Shown here: positions 46,864-55,776 of the stretch, in pieces
Position numbering within the stretch: the first letter of the stretch is position 1
How the letters are laid out: each line of letters begins with the position of its first letter
Notes under the pieces: model-generated
What the model was told of the DNA's origin: nothing
The model's database searches: none
Seen by the model: the letters and a program-made list of their open reading frames with translations, nothing else
From: Microbacterium sp. LWH3-1.2
Lineage (GTDB): Bacteria > Actinomycetota > Actinomycetes > Actinomycetales > Microbacteriaceae
Length of the DNA: 64,000 nt
NCBI RefSeq assembly: GCF_040675855.1
Contig: NZ_JBEGIK010000001.1
Coordinates: forward strand, 3,782,001 to 3,846,000
Direction: 5' to 3'
Translations under genes and position numbers: made by a program

Positions 46864-49421
46864 GAGGGCGCAACCTTGAACGTCAGTGTGAGGCGCGGCG
46901 CCATGCCGGCCGCGTTCGGGTTGCGTGCAGCCATTTCCCGCGACACGAAGAGAATGTCCTGCTTCTTTGTCTCGTTGACCGCAAGGGAGAGCACGGAGGT
47001 GTTGGTCGGGAGGTTGTTCAGCAGCGGAAGGATGTTGACCTTCGCGTTGACCCCGACCGGCTTCTGCGTCGCGCTGTACGACGCGTCGCTACCGACCTTG
47101 GCCGAAGTGACGTCGAAGGGCGCCGAGCTTGCCGTTACCGAGGTGTCGATCGTCGGCTTCGTCAGCCACGTGACGGCTCCCGCGACCGTGTTGGTCCGCG
47201 TCGTGGGCGTCGTCTTGCCGTTGCCTTCGATCCATCCAGGGGTGGCTCGAGCGGCGACCAGGGCATTGGTGCCGGTCAGCGCGGTCTTCGCCGGTCCCGC
47301 GTATGTCATGGTCAGCTCTGCCGAGAGCAGTTCGCCCTGCCGCACCCGCTCGGCGAGATCTCCCAACTCGAAGGAGAGCAGCGCGAGCTTGGCGTCGCGG
47401 TTGGACTGGTTGCCCGCGTACTTCTCGCCGAGCACCCCGCCGAGCGTGGCATCGTTGAAGTTCAGCAGACGCAGCAGCTCGTTGTCGCCGTAGTTCTGGC
47501 TCTGTTCGGTATTCCAGCTCTGCACGCTCGCGTCAGCGGAGACCGGAATATCGATCCTTTCGGCATTCGGGTCGATGACTGTGACCCGCACCGAGCCCGT
47601 GGCCGTCGCGCCGCGGGAGTCCGTGGCCAGAAGAGGGATGACGTTGGGGCCCGCCTGAGAAGCCGTCGGCGTCCAGCGCAGCACGTTGCCGGTGATGCTG
47701 GCGCCGGCGGGGAGGGCATCGGAGGACACCACGACGGTGTCTCCGTCTCCGTCGCTGACGGGGATCGGAAGGACGAGCTCGGTTCCAACTTGCACCTCCG
47801 CATCTGCGATCGCACCGAAGACCGGTGCCACGTCCCGCACGAAGTCGAAGTCGACGTTCGTGACGTTGTTCAACGAGAGTTTGATCTGCGTCGCCCTCGT
47901 GACGGGCGTTCCGGCCACCGTCAGACCATGGATGGAGAGATTCGTCGTGTTCGACACCTGCATCGGAAGGTTCTTCGAGAACCACGCGTTGTCGAACACG
48001 AGCGACCCGAGGCGAGCCGAAGCGGTGCTTCCGCTCCCGCCGATTGCGAAGTTGTTGTTCACTTTCGAGGTGTCCCAGGAGCTGTTCCGGAAGGTCAGGC
48101 TCGTGACTTCAGTCCCGCCGCTCAGCGCGAGGCCCTGGTTCGTCGTACCGACGTAGTTGACGTTGTCGAAGGTGAAGTCACGCTGCAAATACCCTCCTCC
48201 GTTTCCGATCCGGGTGCCGTTGCCCGCGCCCACGGTCCAGCCGAGGTGGTTCTTCACCGAGATGCCGAAGGTGTCTGCCGTGTCCCAGGTCAGACGGTCC
48301 GGGTCGGGCAGGAACTTGTCGTTCGGGTTGTAGTGGCCGCTGGCGAAATTGTCGTCGTTCCCGAGAGTCAGCGCCCCGTTGACGGTGACGTTCTGACCGC
48401 TCGCCAGGTTGACGCCGTCGACCCAGGGGTTGGCGTACGGCGTGAGTCCCTTGATGTTGTTGAACGTCACGTTCTTGGCGGTGTGGGTCTCCCAGTTCCA
48501 CTGCTTCGCATCGCGGGCGAGGGTGTCGTTGAACACGATGTTCTGCGAGCGCACGATCATGACACCGCCCTGGTGCTGCGACGTCGCGGCATCGTGGCGC
48601 CATCCGCCCGCGCCGGTGTCGTAGTTCGCGAACCCGTTCCCGTCGTACACTCCACGACCCGAGAACGTGATGTTCGCGGAGTCCCAGATGCCGATCGTCG
48701 GCTCCATCGCCTCCATGGTCGGCTGGATGCGGTTCTTCAGGAGAACCCCTTCTTCGGTGTAGATCGTCACGGGCTTGGTGCGGCCGTGCAGATCGATACC
48801 GCGGTGGGTGTACCACCCGTCCGGAAAGTACAGCGTGTCCTTGGTGCTGTCGGAGTACAGCTCGTCGATCGCCGCAGCGATCTGGCTCGTCTGATCCGTG
48901 GCGCCGGTGGCATCCGTGACGAAGTCCATCACATTGACGACGTTCGGTGCCGTCGGATCAGGGATGTTGGCGGGGTTCTCCGGGGGGTCGTTGACGATGG
49001 CAAGACCCGGCGCGGATCCGTTGACCTCCACGATCGCGTACCGCAGCGCATCCGACATCTCGAAGGTCAGGGTGTTGCCGGAGACCGTGACGGCGGAGCT
49101 GGGATAGTAGCGCTCCGGATAGATCTTCCACGAGGTGATCGGCGCGTTCGCCGTCACAGACAGGACCGGCGTCGCATCCTCGGAAGCGAATCGGGCGACT
49201 GCCATTCGGTTGTTGGATCGGTTCGCGTACTTCGCGACGAACACGTCGGTGCCATTCGCCGAGAGGAGGTACCGATCCGAAGGGACGTCTCCCGGGGTGT
49301 CCCGGTAGGCGTGTACCAGCGGCTCGACTTCCGCGGAGGCCGGGGGCACCGCAGAGATCAATGGTGCGAGCACAAGGGCGGTTATCGTGGCGATGATCGC
49401 CCACGGTGACTTCTTCGTCAT
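45969..49421 (-). CDS. Secreted multidomain right-handed beta-helix glycan-active enzyme with PxKF tail
   Basis: 1150 residues. Signal peptide at 1-34 (MTKKSPWAIIATITALVLAP...ASA). Residues ~35-150 form a beta-sandwich like the front domain of dextranase-type enzymes; ~155-520 a right-handed beta-helix (NVVNVMDFVTDATGATDQT, LYFPDGWYTHRGIDL, ITFSGRGVYDG, DGVNLASGQNVTVNG); ~525-620 an Ig/cadherin-like domain; ~625-850 a CBM96/DNRLRE-like domain (DASVQSWN ... NYGDNELLRL); ~853-1150 two Ig-like repeats and a PxKF domain. It is probably a GH28/GH49-like hydrolase or a lyase; exact specificity is open. ATG at 49421 with GAGGAAGC upstream. The promoter carries two LacI-type operators. Confidence 0.85.
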   Translation of the reverse strand: MTKKSPWAIIATITALVLAPLISAVPPASAEVEPLVHAYRDTPGDVPSDRYLLSANGTDVFVAKYANRSNNRMAVARFASEDATPVLSVTANAPITSWKIYPERYYPSSAVTVSGNTLTFEMSDALRYAIVEVNGSAPGLAIVNDPPENPANIPDPTAPNVVNVMDFVTDATGATDQTSQIAAAIDELYSDSTKDTLYFPDGWYTHRGIDLHGRTKPVTIYTEEGVLLKNRIQPTMEAMEPTIGIWDSANITFSGRGVYDGNGFANYDTGAGGWRHDAATSQHQGGVMIVRSQNIVFNDTLARDAKQWNWETHTAKNVTFNNIKGLTPYANPWVDGVNLASGQNVTVNGALTLGNDDNFASGHYNPNDKFLPDPDRLTWDTADTFGISVKNHLGWTVGAGNGTRIGNGGGYLQRDFTFDNVNYVGTTNQGLALSGGTEVTSLTFRNSSWDTSKVNNNFAIGGSGSTASARLGSLVFDNAWFSKNLPMQVSNTTNLSIHGLTVAGTPVTRATQIKLSLNNVTNVDFDFVRDVAPVFGAIADAEVQVGTELVLPIPVSDGDGDTVVVSSDALPAGASITGNVLRWTPTASQAGPNVIPLLATDSRGATATGSVRVTVIDPNAERIDIPVSADASVQSWNTEQSQNYGDNELLRLLNFNDATLGGVLGEKYAGNQSNRDAKLALLSFELGDLAERVRQGELLSAELTMTYAGPAKTALTGTNALVAARATPGWIEGNGKTTPTTRTNTVAGAVTWLTKPTIDTSVTASSAPFDVTSAKVGSDASYSATQKPVGVNAKVNILPLLNNLPTNTSVLSLAVNETKKQDILFVSREMAARNPNAAGMAPRLTLTFKVAPSPDTVAPVVSASTLPVVADGAGGWFVSPVSVSVSASDADSAVASVEYRLGEGAWSAYSSPVSIPEGATTFSYRATDEAGNVSEVGQLPVSVDTVAPVTSAVVSPGSGAVLAGSAVSATFSASDETSGVALTEYSTDGGASWVAATAAGVSFTEVGAYVVKFRSVDAAGNVEEAREVTLSVVQPRTFRGFYAPVDMAGVVNVVKGGSTVPLKFELFFGEEELTSTTAIESLRTVQHSCDPAAPSDEIESLVAGGTSLSYDVEAGQFQYNWKTSKGTTGCFDVIVRSTDGVELKAQFRLK

Positions 49422-49441
49422 TGCTTCCTCACTCGTCGAAC

Positions 49442-49491
49442 TGTTAGCGTCAACAAAGCGATGATAGGTCTGATGACTGTTCACGTCAACA
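49442..49491 (-). promoter_or_regulatory. Promoter of the beta-helix gene with two LacI-type operators
   Basis: On the minus strand: -35 TTGACG (49484-49489), 17 bp, -10 TATCAT (49461-49466). Operator TGTTGACGTGAACA (49478-49491) overlaps the -35 and operator TGTTGACGCTAACA (49442-49455) covers the start of transcription. This is a classic double-site repression layout. Confidence 0.75.
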
Positions 49492-49570
49492 GCTCGAAGG
49501 ACGCATCTGTCGCCCACCGCGGAAACGATTCACGACGTGATCAGACAGGCCGGGCGAGCAACCCGTATGG

Positions 49571-50614
49571 TCAGCGCGAGGCCCGGTTCCAGCGCCGGGT
49601 GGACTCCCGGACAACGAGTTCGGTGTCCACCTTCCAGACGCCCGGTGCGACCTCGCGCCCCTCGATCTCGTCAACCAGGAGCGCGACGGCGGTGACCCCT
49701 ACGAGGGCGAACTGCTGTCGCACCGTCGTGAGCGGCGGCCAGAACTGACCGGACTCTGCCATGTCGTCGAAGCCCACGACGCTCACTCTGTCGGGGACCG
49801 ATACACCCTTCTCGTGGAGGGCGCGCAGCACGCCGAGCGCCATCTGATCGTTGGCGGCGAAGACTGCGCTCACGTGGGGTCGGTCGGCCAGTTGCAGACC
49901 GGCTCGATATCCCGACTCCGGCGTCCAATCGCCGGAGAGCGCGGGGGGCACCTCTCGTCCCAGCCCCTCGAGTCGCGACTGCCACGCCCGTCGACGTGCG
50001 GCCGCCGCATTGGAGATCTCAGGTCCGGCGACATGCCACACGGTGGGATGCCCGAGTTCCAGGAGATGGTCAACTGCGAGGAGGGCGCCCTGCTCCTGAT
50101 GGGCATCGACCGTCGGGTAACGGTGGTCCGGCCCTGCGTCAACGATCACAACAGGGACGTTCTCAGGAACTCCCAGGGCCGCTGCCGTGGCATCGGTCGT
50201 CTCCAGGATGAGGATGATGCCGTCCACGGCCTCCTGCCCGAGGCGCCGCATAGCCCAGGAGAAGTCCGCGGCGCCGGACGTACCTCCCGTCGACTGGATC
50301 TGAATGAGCTCGATCGCGTAGTTGCGTCGCGCCGCCTCGTTGGCGATGGCACTGATCGTGCGCACGTTCCCCAGGGAGTCGGCGTCGAAAGCGACGACGG
50401 CGATGGAGCGGAACTCCCCCGATCGCAAGGCGCGCGCGGCGATGTTCGGGCGGTAGCCGAGTTCTGCCATCGCCTGTTCGACCCGCTCCTGGGTCATCTT
50501 CGCGACGTTGCCCATTCTGTTCACCACCCGCGACACGGTCTGCCCAGAGACGCCGGCCAGTTCCGCGACGTCACGCATCGAGACCGATCGGACGCGTTCA
50601 GTCTGCGAAGACAT
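49571..50614 (-). CDS. LacI-family regulator 2
   Basis: 347 residues. Same recognition region as regulator 1 (VSMRDVAELAGVSGQTVSRV) and the same sugar-domain landmarks (HPTVWHVAGP, VFAANDQMALG, VVGFDDMAESGQFWPPLTTVRQ). The two differ mainly in surface positions and linkers. The ATG at 50614 follows AAGAAGG; the longer open frame is upstream control DNA. It diverges from the sugar importer operon; the shared region has two operators, so it should repress itself and the importer until an oligosaccharide inducer binds. Confidence 0.92.
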   Translation of the reverse strand: MSSQTERVRSVSMRDVAELAGVSGQTVSRVVNRMGNVAKMTQERVEQAMAELGYRPNIAARALRSGEFRSIAVVAFDADSLGNVRTISAIANEAARRNYAIELIQIQSTGGTSGAADFSWAMRRLGQEAVDGIILILETTDATAAALGVPENVPVVIVDAGPDHRYPTVDAHQEQGALLAVDHLLELGHPTVWHVAGPEISNAAAARRRAWQSRLEGLGREVPPALSGDWTPESGYRAGLQLADRPHVSAVFAANDQMALGVLRALHEKGVSVPDRVSVVGFDDMAESGQFWPPLTTVRQQFALVGVTAVALLVDEIEGREVAPGVWKVDTELVVRESTRRWNRASR

Positions 50615-50636
50615 CAGACCTTCTTTCGCTTCGAAC

Positions 50637-50692
50637 TTGACAAGTGGTGACGTCAACAATCTAATATGAGTTCGCGGATGATCACGTAAACA
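50637..50692 (+). promoter_or_regulatory. Divergent importer/lacI-2 promoter region with two operators
   Basis: Plus-strand promoter: -35 TTGACA at 50637-50642, 17 bp, -10 TCTAAT at 50660-50665. Operator TGGTGACGTCAACA at 50645-50658 lies between them; operator TGATCACGTAAACA at 50679-50692 lies after the start of transcription. On the minus strand TTTACG near 50684-50689 and TATTAG near 50661-50666 can serve the LacI gene, so both operators would affect both directions. Confidence 0.7.
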
Positions 50693-50719
50693 TTCGCGTC
50701 ACCGCAAGATTGGACATCG

Positions 50720-51655
50720 ATGTCGACCATGGCACGGCCCGCGGAACTCACCGCAAGCCGACTGACACCCAGCCGATCACGCCGCCGATCACGCCACGGG
50801 TGGGCTGGACTGGCCTTCCTGGCACCCTTCCTCTGCGTATTCGTCCTCACGATCCTCGCACCGGTCATCTATGCGATCGTGCTCAGCCTGTTCCGTCAGC
50901 GGCTGATCGGTGGCAACTCCTTCGTCGGATTCGAGAACTACCTCGCCGCATTCACCGACCCCAAGTTCCTCGAGGGCCTCCTGCGCGTGGGTGCGTTCCT
51001 GGTGATCCAGGTGCCGATCATGCTGGCGCTGGCTCTCCTCGCCGCGATGGCGATCGACTCCCGCCGTGTCGCGCGACCGGCCTTCTCCCGCGTCACGATG
51101 TTTCTGCCGTACGCGGTCCCGGGGATCGTGAGCGTCCTGATGTGGGGATTCCTCTACTCCGGCCGTCTCGGGCTGGTCGGGAACATCAACTCGCTCGTCG
51201 GTTTCGAGCTGATCACGCCGTTCGCCGCGGAATGGATCCTTGTGGCCATCGGGAACATCGTCACGTGGGAGTTCCTGGGTTACAACATGGTCATCTTCTA
51301 CGCGGCGTTGCGAACCATCCCCGAGGAGCTGTACGAGGCCGCCGCCATCGACGGCGCGGGCTCGTGGCGGATCGTGACAAGCATCAAGCTCCCCGCCCTT
51401 CGCGGCGCCATCGTCATCGCAACGATCTTCTCGATCATCGGAAGCGTCCAGCTCTTCAACGAACCGAACATCCTGCGGCCGAACGCGCCAGGCGTGATCA
51501 CGAGCTACTACACCCCGAACATGTACGCGTACAACCTGAGCTTCATCGGGCAGCAGGCCAACTATGCGGCGACGTTGGCCATCATCATGGGCATCGCCAC
51601 GGCGGTGGTCGCCTACATCGTCCAGGTTCGCGGTACCCGCCAGGAGATCCAATGA
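50720..51655 (+). CDS. Sugar ABC importer permease 1 (MalF-like)
   Basis: 311 residues with six predicted helices. The cytoplasmic EAA loop that contacts the ATPase is EELYEAAAIDGAGSWRIVTSIKLP. The N-terminus is basic and cytoplasmic (SRSRRRSRHGWAG). CUT1-family importers take up di- and oligosaccharides. It overlaps the second permease by four bases. ATG at 50720; a second ATG nine bases on is possible. No importer ATPase is in the cluster. Confidence 0.93.
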   Translation: MSTMARPAELTASRLTPSRSRRRSRHGWAGLAFLAPFLCVFVLTILAPVIYAIVLSLFRQRLIGGNSFVGFENYLAAFTDPKFLEGLLRVGAFLVIQVPIMLALALLAAMAIDSRRVARPAFSRVTMFLPYAVPGIVSVLMWGFLYSGRLGLVGNINSLVGFELITPFAAEWILVAIGNIVTWEFLGYNMVIFYAALRTIPEELYEAAAIDGAGSWRIVTSIKLPALRGAIVIATIFSIIGSVQLFNEPNILRPNAPGVITSYYTPNMYAYNLSFIGQQANYAATLAIIMGIATAVVAYIVQVRGTRQEIQ

Positions 51656-52533
51656 GTCACACCATGACGCGTCGCCGTCGCCTTTCCACCACCCCGCGCA
51701 AGTCGGTCGCCCTCACGGTGATCATGGCCTTCTTCGTGCTCTACTCGCTCGTGCCACTGGCGTGGCTCATCATCAGCGCCACCAAGACGCAGCCGGAACT
51801 CTTCACGTCATTCGGATTATGGTTCTCGGGCCCGTTCGCCCTCTTCGACAACATCTGGCAGACACTGACCTTCGACAACGGCATCTTCCTTCAGTGGTTG
51901 GGCAACACCGTCCTCTACGTCATCGCCGGTGCAGGTGGCGCCACGCTACTGGCGACCCTCGGCGGATACGGTCTGGCGCGGTTCGAGTTCCCGGGCAAGC
52001 GCGCCGTCTTCACCCTCATCCTGGCCGCGATCGCGATCCCGGGCACAGCCCTTGCCGTGCCGACGTTCCTCCTCTTCAGCCAGATGGGCCTCACGAACAC
52101 GGTGTGGTCCGTGATCATCCCATCGCTGGTGTCTCCGTTCGGGCTCTACCTGATCTGGGTCTACGCACGAGACGCGATTCCCACGGAACTGCTCGAGGCT
52201 GCGCGGGTGGACGGGTCAGGAGAACTCCGCACCTTCTTCACCATCTCCCTTCGGCTGCTCGCCCCCGCGGTGGCGACCGTGGGACTCTTCTCCATCGTCG
52301 CTTCGTGGAACAACTACTTCCTCCCCCTGATCATGCTCAGCGACCCGGAACTCTATCCCCTGACGATCGGACTCAACCTCTGGAACGTCCAGGGGCAGGG
52401 CATCGGCGCCGATCCGATCTACAACCTCGTCATCACCGGAGCGCTGCTCACGATCATTCCGATCGTCGGGGCATTCCTGCTCATGCAGCGGTATTGGCAG
52501 TCCGGTCTTGCGGCCGGAAGCGTCAAGGCATGA
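51652..52533 (+). CDS. Sugar ABC importer permease 2 (MalG-like)
   Basis: 293 residues with six helices and the EAA loop TELLEAARVDGSGELRTFFTISLRL. The start ATG at 51652 overlaps the stop of permease 1 (ATGA). It forms the membrane channel with permease 1; the binding-protein gene follows 67 bp downstream. As in other actinomycetes, a shared MsiK-type ATPase encoded elsewhere is the probable energy subunit. Confidence 0.94.
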   Translation: MSHTMTRRRRLSTTPRKSVALTVIMAFFVLYSLVPLAWLIISATKTQPELFTSFGLWFSGPFALFDNIWQTLTFDNGIFLQWLGNTVLYVIAGAGGATLLATLGGYGLARFEFPGKRAVFTLILAAIAIPGTALAVPTFLLFSQMGLTNTVWSVIIPSLVSPFGLYLIWVYARDAIPTELLEAARVDGSGELRTFFTISLRLLAPAVATVGLFSIVASWNNYFLPLIMLSDPELYPLTIGLNLWNVQGQGIGADPIYNLVITGALLTIIPIVGAFLLMQRYWQSGLAAGSVKA

Positions 52534-52600
52534 CCGCTTCGGCTGATGACCTCGATCCCCTGCCCGGGGCATACATCACCACCAACGAAAGGAACACAGC

Positions 52601-53944
52601 ATGAACCGTCGTCTGATCGTGCGCAGCGTCGCCGCGAGCGTCGCCGCCGCCCTGGTCGGCGTCACCCTCGCCGCTTGCGCCAGCACCGGCACGCCCGAGT
52701 CATCGGGAGAGAAGGGGGCCGACGCCGTCGAGAACGCGTTGAATGAAGGTGGCGAGATCACCTTCTGGAGCTGGAACACGACATCTGAGGACCAGGTCGC
52801 GGCGTTCGAGAAGGCCTACCCGAAGGTCAAGGTCAACCTCGTCAACTCCGGCGGCGCGGGAGACAGCAACCTGAAGCTGCAGAACGCGCTGGCCGCCGGC
52901 AAGGGCGCGCCCGACGTGGTCCAGCTCGAGTACATGTCGGTCCCGCAGTTCGTGCTCGCCGACGCATTCGTCGATCTCACCGACTACGGCTTCGCGGACC
53001 TCGAGGACCTGTACACGGCCTCGTCGTGGCAGAACATCAGTCAGGGCGGCATCTGGGGTCTCCCCCAGGACTCCGGTCCGATGGCTCTCTTCTACAACCA
53101 GGCCACCTTCGACAAGTTCGGCCTCACCGTGCCCACGACGTGGGACGAGTACATCGACGCGGCACGCCAGCTCCACGCCGCCGACCCGGAGTACTTCATC
53201 ACCAACGACTCCGGACTCGACGGCGGATTCGGCTCCGCGATGCTCTGGCAGGCGGGCTCGAAAGCCTTCCAGACCGACGGTGACGAGGTCACCATCGATC
53301 TGCAGGACGAGGGCGCCCAGCGTTACGCCGAGACGTGGGGGACACTTGTTGACGAGGGTCTCCTCGACGGCATCGGCGGCTGGAGTGACGAGTGGTTCGC
53401 AGGCCTCGCCAGCGGCAAGATCGCGACGCTCCCCGCCGGCGCCTGGATGGCTGGCGTGCTGGAGGCCGGCGCGGAAGACGGCGCCGGCAACTGGCGCGTC
53501 GCGCCGATGCCGACGTACGACGGCGGTGAGCCCGCCACAGCGGAGAACGGCGGCAGCACGATGGCCGTCACGAAGCAGTCCAAGAGCCCCGCGCTCGCTG
53601 CAGGCTTCCTGAAGTGGCTGAACTCGTCCGACGAGTCGATCGACATCTTCGTGGGTGCCGGCGGCTTCCCCGCCACGACGGCTCAGCTCGAGTCGTCTGA
53701 GTTCCTGGACGCCGAGCCGGAGTTCTTCGGCGGCCAGCAGATCAACCAGGTCCTGGTCGAGGCGGCCAAGTCGGTCCTCCCCGGCTGGCAGTACCTGCCG
53801 TGGCAGGCCTATGCGAACAGCATCTACGGTGACGCGATGGGGCCGATCTACGCAGACCGAGGCGACCTCGCGGACGGGCTGACCGCATGGCAGGACGCCA
53901 ACATCAGCTACGGCCAGGAGCAGGGCTTCACTGTCGGAGAGTAG
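52601..53944 (+). CDS. Sugar ABC importer binding lipoprotein
   Basis: 447 residues. Lipoprotein signal with lipobox TLAAC, cysteine at residue 26, followed by a flexible STGTPESSGEKG linker. The mature part is a family-1 binding protein (EITFWSWNTTSEDQVAAFEKAYP; GAPDVVQLEYMSVPQF; MALFYNQATFDKFGL; GSTMAVTKQSKSPALAAGFLKWL). Many aromatic residues line the presumed cleft (YNQ, W at WGLPQDSG), fitting an oligosaccharide ligand. AAAGGAACACAGC precedes the ATG. Gene order LacI, permease, permease, binding protein, GH35, GH42 suggests the ligand is a galactose-containing oligosaccharide, perhaps fucosylated. Confidence 0.93.
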   Translation: MNRRLIVRSVAASVAAALVGVTLAACASTGTPESSGEKGADAVENALNEGGEITFWSWNTTSEDQVAAFEKAYPKVKVNLVNSGGAGDSNLKLQNALAAGKGAPDVVQLEYMSVPQFVLADAFVDLTDYGFADLEDLYTASSWQNISQGGIWGLPQDSGPMALFYNQATFDKFGLTVPTTWDEYIDAARQLHAADPEYFITNDSGLDGGFGSAMLWQAGSKAFQTDGDEVTIDLQDEGAQRYAETWGTLVDEGLLDGIGGWSDEWFAGLASGKIATLPAGAWMAGVLEAGAEDGAGNWRVAPMPTYDGGEPATAENGGSTMAVTKQSKSPALAAGFLKWLNSSDESIDIFVGAGGFPATTAQLESSEFLDAEPEFFGGQQINQVLVEAAKSVLPGWQYLPWQAYANSIYGDAMGPIYADRGDLADGLTAWQDANISYGQEQGFTVGE

Positions 53945-53952
53945 GACCCGAT

Positions 53953-53988
53953 GGGTGCGGGTCGTTCCTCCGAGAGCGACCCGCACCC
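53953..53988 (+). terminator. Intercistronic hairpin after the binding-protein gene
   Basis: 12-bp stem GGGTGCGGGTCG with its complement (53953-53964 and 53977-53988), 12-base loop. No T run. It may stabilise the binding-protein message or partly terminate before GH35. Confidence 0.6.
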
Positions 53989-54015
53989 TGATCGGTTAAT
54001 AAGGAGTATCCACGT

Positions 54016-55776
54016 ATGACCGCCTCCCGCTTCGCGTACGACGATGAGACGTTCCTCCTCGACGGTGAGCCACTGCGCATCCTCTCCGGCGCCCTCCATT
54101 ACTTCCGGATCCATCCCGACCAGTGGGCCGATCGCATCGCGATGGCGCACCTCATGGGCTTGAACACGATCGAGACGTACATCCCGTGGAACGCGCACAG
54201 CCCGACACGCGGGACCTTCGAGACGAACGGCGGTCTCAATCTGGGCCGGTTTCTCGATCTCGTCGGTGAGGCCGGGATGCACGCGATCGTGCGGCCGGGG
54301 CCATACATCTGTGCCGAATGGGACGGGGGCGGTCTTCCGGCGTGGCTCCTGACAACGCCTGGAATCCGCCTGCGTTCCTCGGAGCCTCGCTATCTTGCCG
54401 CCGTCACCGAGTACCTGGAGGCGGCGCTGGCCGTCGTGGCCCCCCGGCAGGTCGACAGCGGCGGTCCCGTAATCTTGCTCCAAGTGGAGAACGAGTATGG
54501 GGCTTACGGCAGCGACGCCGACTACCTTCGGTCGCTGACCGACACCTACCGGCGCAACGGCATCACCGTCCCCCTTACGACCGTCGATCAGCCTCGAGAC
54601 GGGATGCTCGAGAAGGGAAGCCTTCCCGAGCTGCTGTCGACCGGGTCCTTCGGCTCGCGCGTCGACGAGCGTCTGGCCGCCCTCCGGGCGCACCAGCCGA
54701 GCGGCCCGCTCATGTGCTCGGAGTTCTGGTGCGGGTGGTTCGACCACTGGGGAGGATTCCACCATGTGACGGACGCTGCGGAGTCCGCCCGCAACCTGGA
54801 CAGACTGCTCGAAGCAGGGGCGTCGGTGAACATCTACATGCTTCACGGCGGCACGAACTTCGGGCTCACCAACGGAGCGAACGACAAGGGCGTCTATCAG
54901 CCGACCGTGACGTCGTACGACTATGACGCCCCTCTCGATGAGGCCGGCCGTCCCACCGAGAAGTTCTGGAAGTTCCGGGAAGCTATCGCGCGGCACAGTG
55001 CTGTTCCGCCGCTCCCCTCAGATGTACGGGTCGCTTCGGAGTTCGTGGTTCCCGAATCGGTGCCGCTGATCGGCGCGGGCCTTCTGGACGATGTCGCGCC
55101 CGGGGAGTGGTCGGCTTTCGAGAGCGCACCGACGATGGACGACCTCGGCATGGCAAGCGGCTTCCTCCGCTATCGAGCCTTCCTCTCCGGTGGTGACGAA
55201 CCGACGGTGCTGGATCTCGGGGAGGTGCGCGATCGCGCGTGGGTCTTCCTCGACGGGATTGCCGTGGGTGTCCTGTCCCGCGCTGCCGGCGATCACTCGA
55301 TCGCCCTTCCGCGCGGGTTCGGTCGCCTCGACGTCCTGGTGGAGGACGAAGGCCGAGTCAACTATGGTCGACGCATCGGCGAGCCGAAGGGTCTCATCGG
55401 ACCGATCACCCTTGGCGCGCTCGAGATCGCAGGCTGGGAGGTCGCCCCTGTACCGATCCACGACCTGCCCGCTATCGCCGAATGCTCGCCGGCATCGCCG
55501 TTGCCGCTTCGCGCGGGCCTCATCCGCGCCCATTTCGAGCTGCACGAGCCCGCTGATCTCGCCATGGTGACGAGCGACCTCGGATGGGGTGTTGCGTGGG
55601 TCAATGGGTTCGCCCTCGGCCGATTCCGGCCGCGCGGTCCTCAGCGGACGCTCTACGTGCCGCGGCCCGCCACACAGTCGGGACGCAATACGGTCGTCTT
55701 GTTCACACAGGAGCCGCCGCGTTCGCGCCAGCTGAGCTTCCACCCGTCTCTCGACCTGGGACCCGTCGATGATTGA
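54016..55776 (+). CDS. GH35 beta-galactosidase (intracellular)
   Basis: 586 residues without a signal peptide. The family opening FLLDGEPLRILSGALHYFRI and GLNTIETYIPWNAHSP lead to the acid/base Glu160 in LLQVENEYGAYG and the nucleophile Glu236 in MCSEFWCGWFDHWG; LHGGTNFGLTNGA follows. The C-terminal ~200 residues form jelly-roll domains. GH35 enzymes cleave terminal beta-galactose with retention. AAGGAG lies before the ATG. It overlaps the GH42 gene by eight bases, so the two galactosidases are made together. Confidence 0.95.
   Translation: MTASRFAYDDETFLLDGEPLRILSGALHYFRIHPDQWADRIAMAHLMGLNTIETYIPWNAHSPTRGTFETNGGLNLGRFLDLVGEAGMHAIVRPGPYICAEWDGGGLPAWLLTTPGIRLRSSEPRYLAAVTEYLEAALAVVAPRQVDSGGPVILLQVENEYGAYGSDADYLRSLTDTYRRNGITVPLTTVDQPRDGMLEKGSLPELLSTGSFGSRVDERLAALRAHQPSGPLMCSEFWCGWFDHWGGFHHVTDAAESARNLDRLLEAGASVNIYMLHGGTNFGLTNGANDKGVYQPTVTSYDYDAPLDEAGRPTEKFWKFREAIARHSAVPPLPSDVRVASEFVVPESVPLIGAGLLDDVAPGEWSAFESAPTMDDLGMASGFLRYRAFLSGGDEPTVLDLGEVRDRAWVFLDGIAVGVLSRAAGDHSIALPRGFGRLDVLVEDEGRVNYGRRIGEPKGLIGPITLGALEIAGWEVAPVPIHDLPAIAECSPASPLPLRAGLIRAHFELHEPADLAMVTSDLGWGVAWVNGFALGRFRPRGPQRTLYVPRPATQSGRNTVVLFTQEPPRSRQLSFHPSLDLGPVDD

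Noticed and set aside
45780..49409. 1209-codon plus-strand open frame, His/Arg-rich, opposite the beta-helix gene (and its twin at 58223-60229)
   Set aside because: Composition (HRRHRR-type runs) reflects the codon pattern of the duplicated tail on the other strand. The minus-strand genes have signal peptides and known domains.
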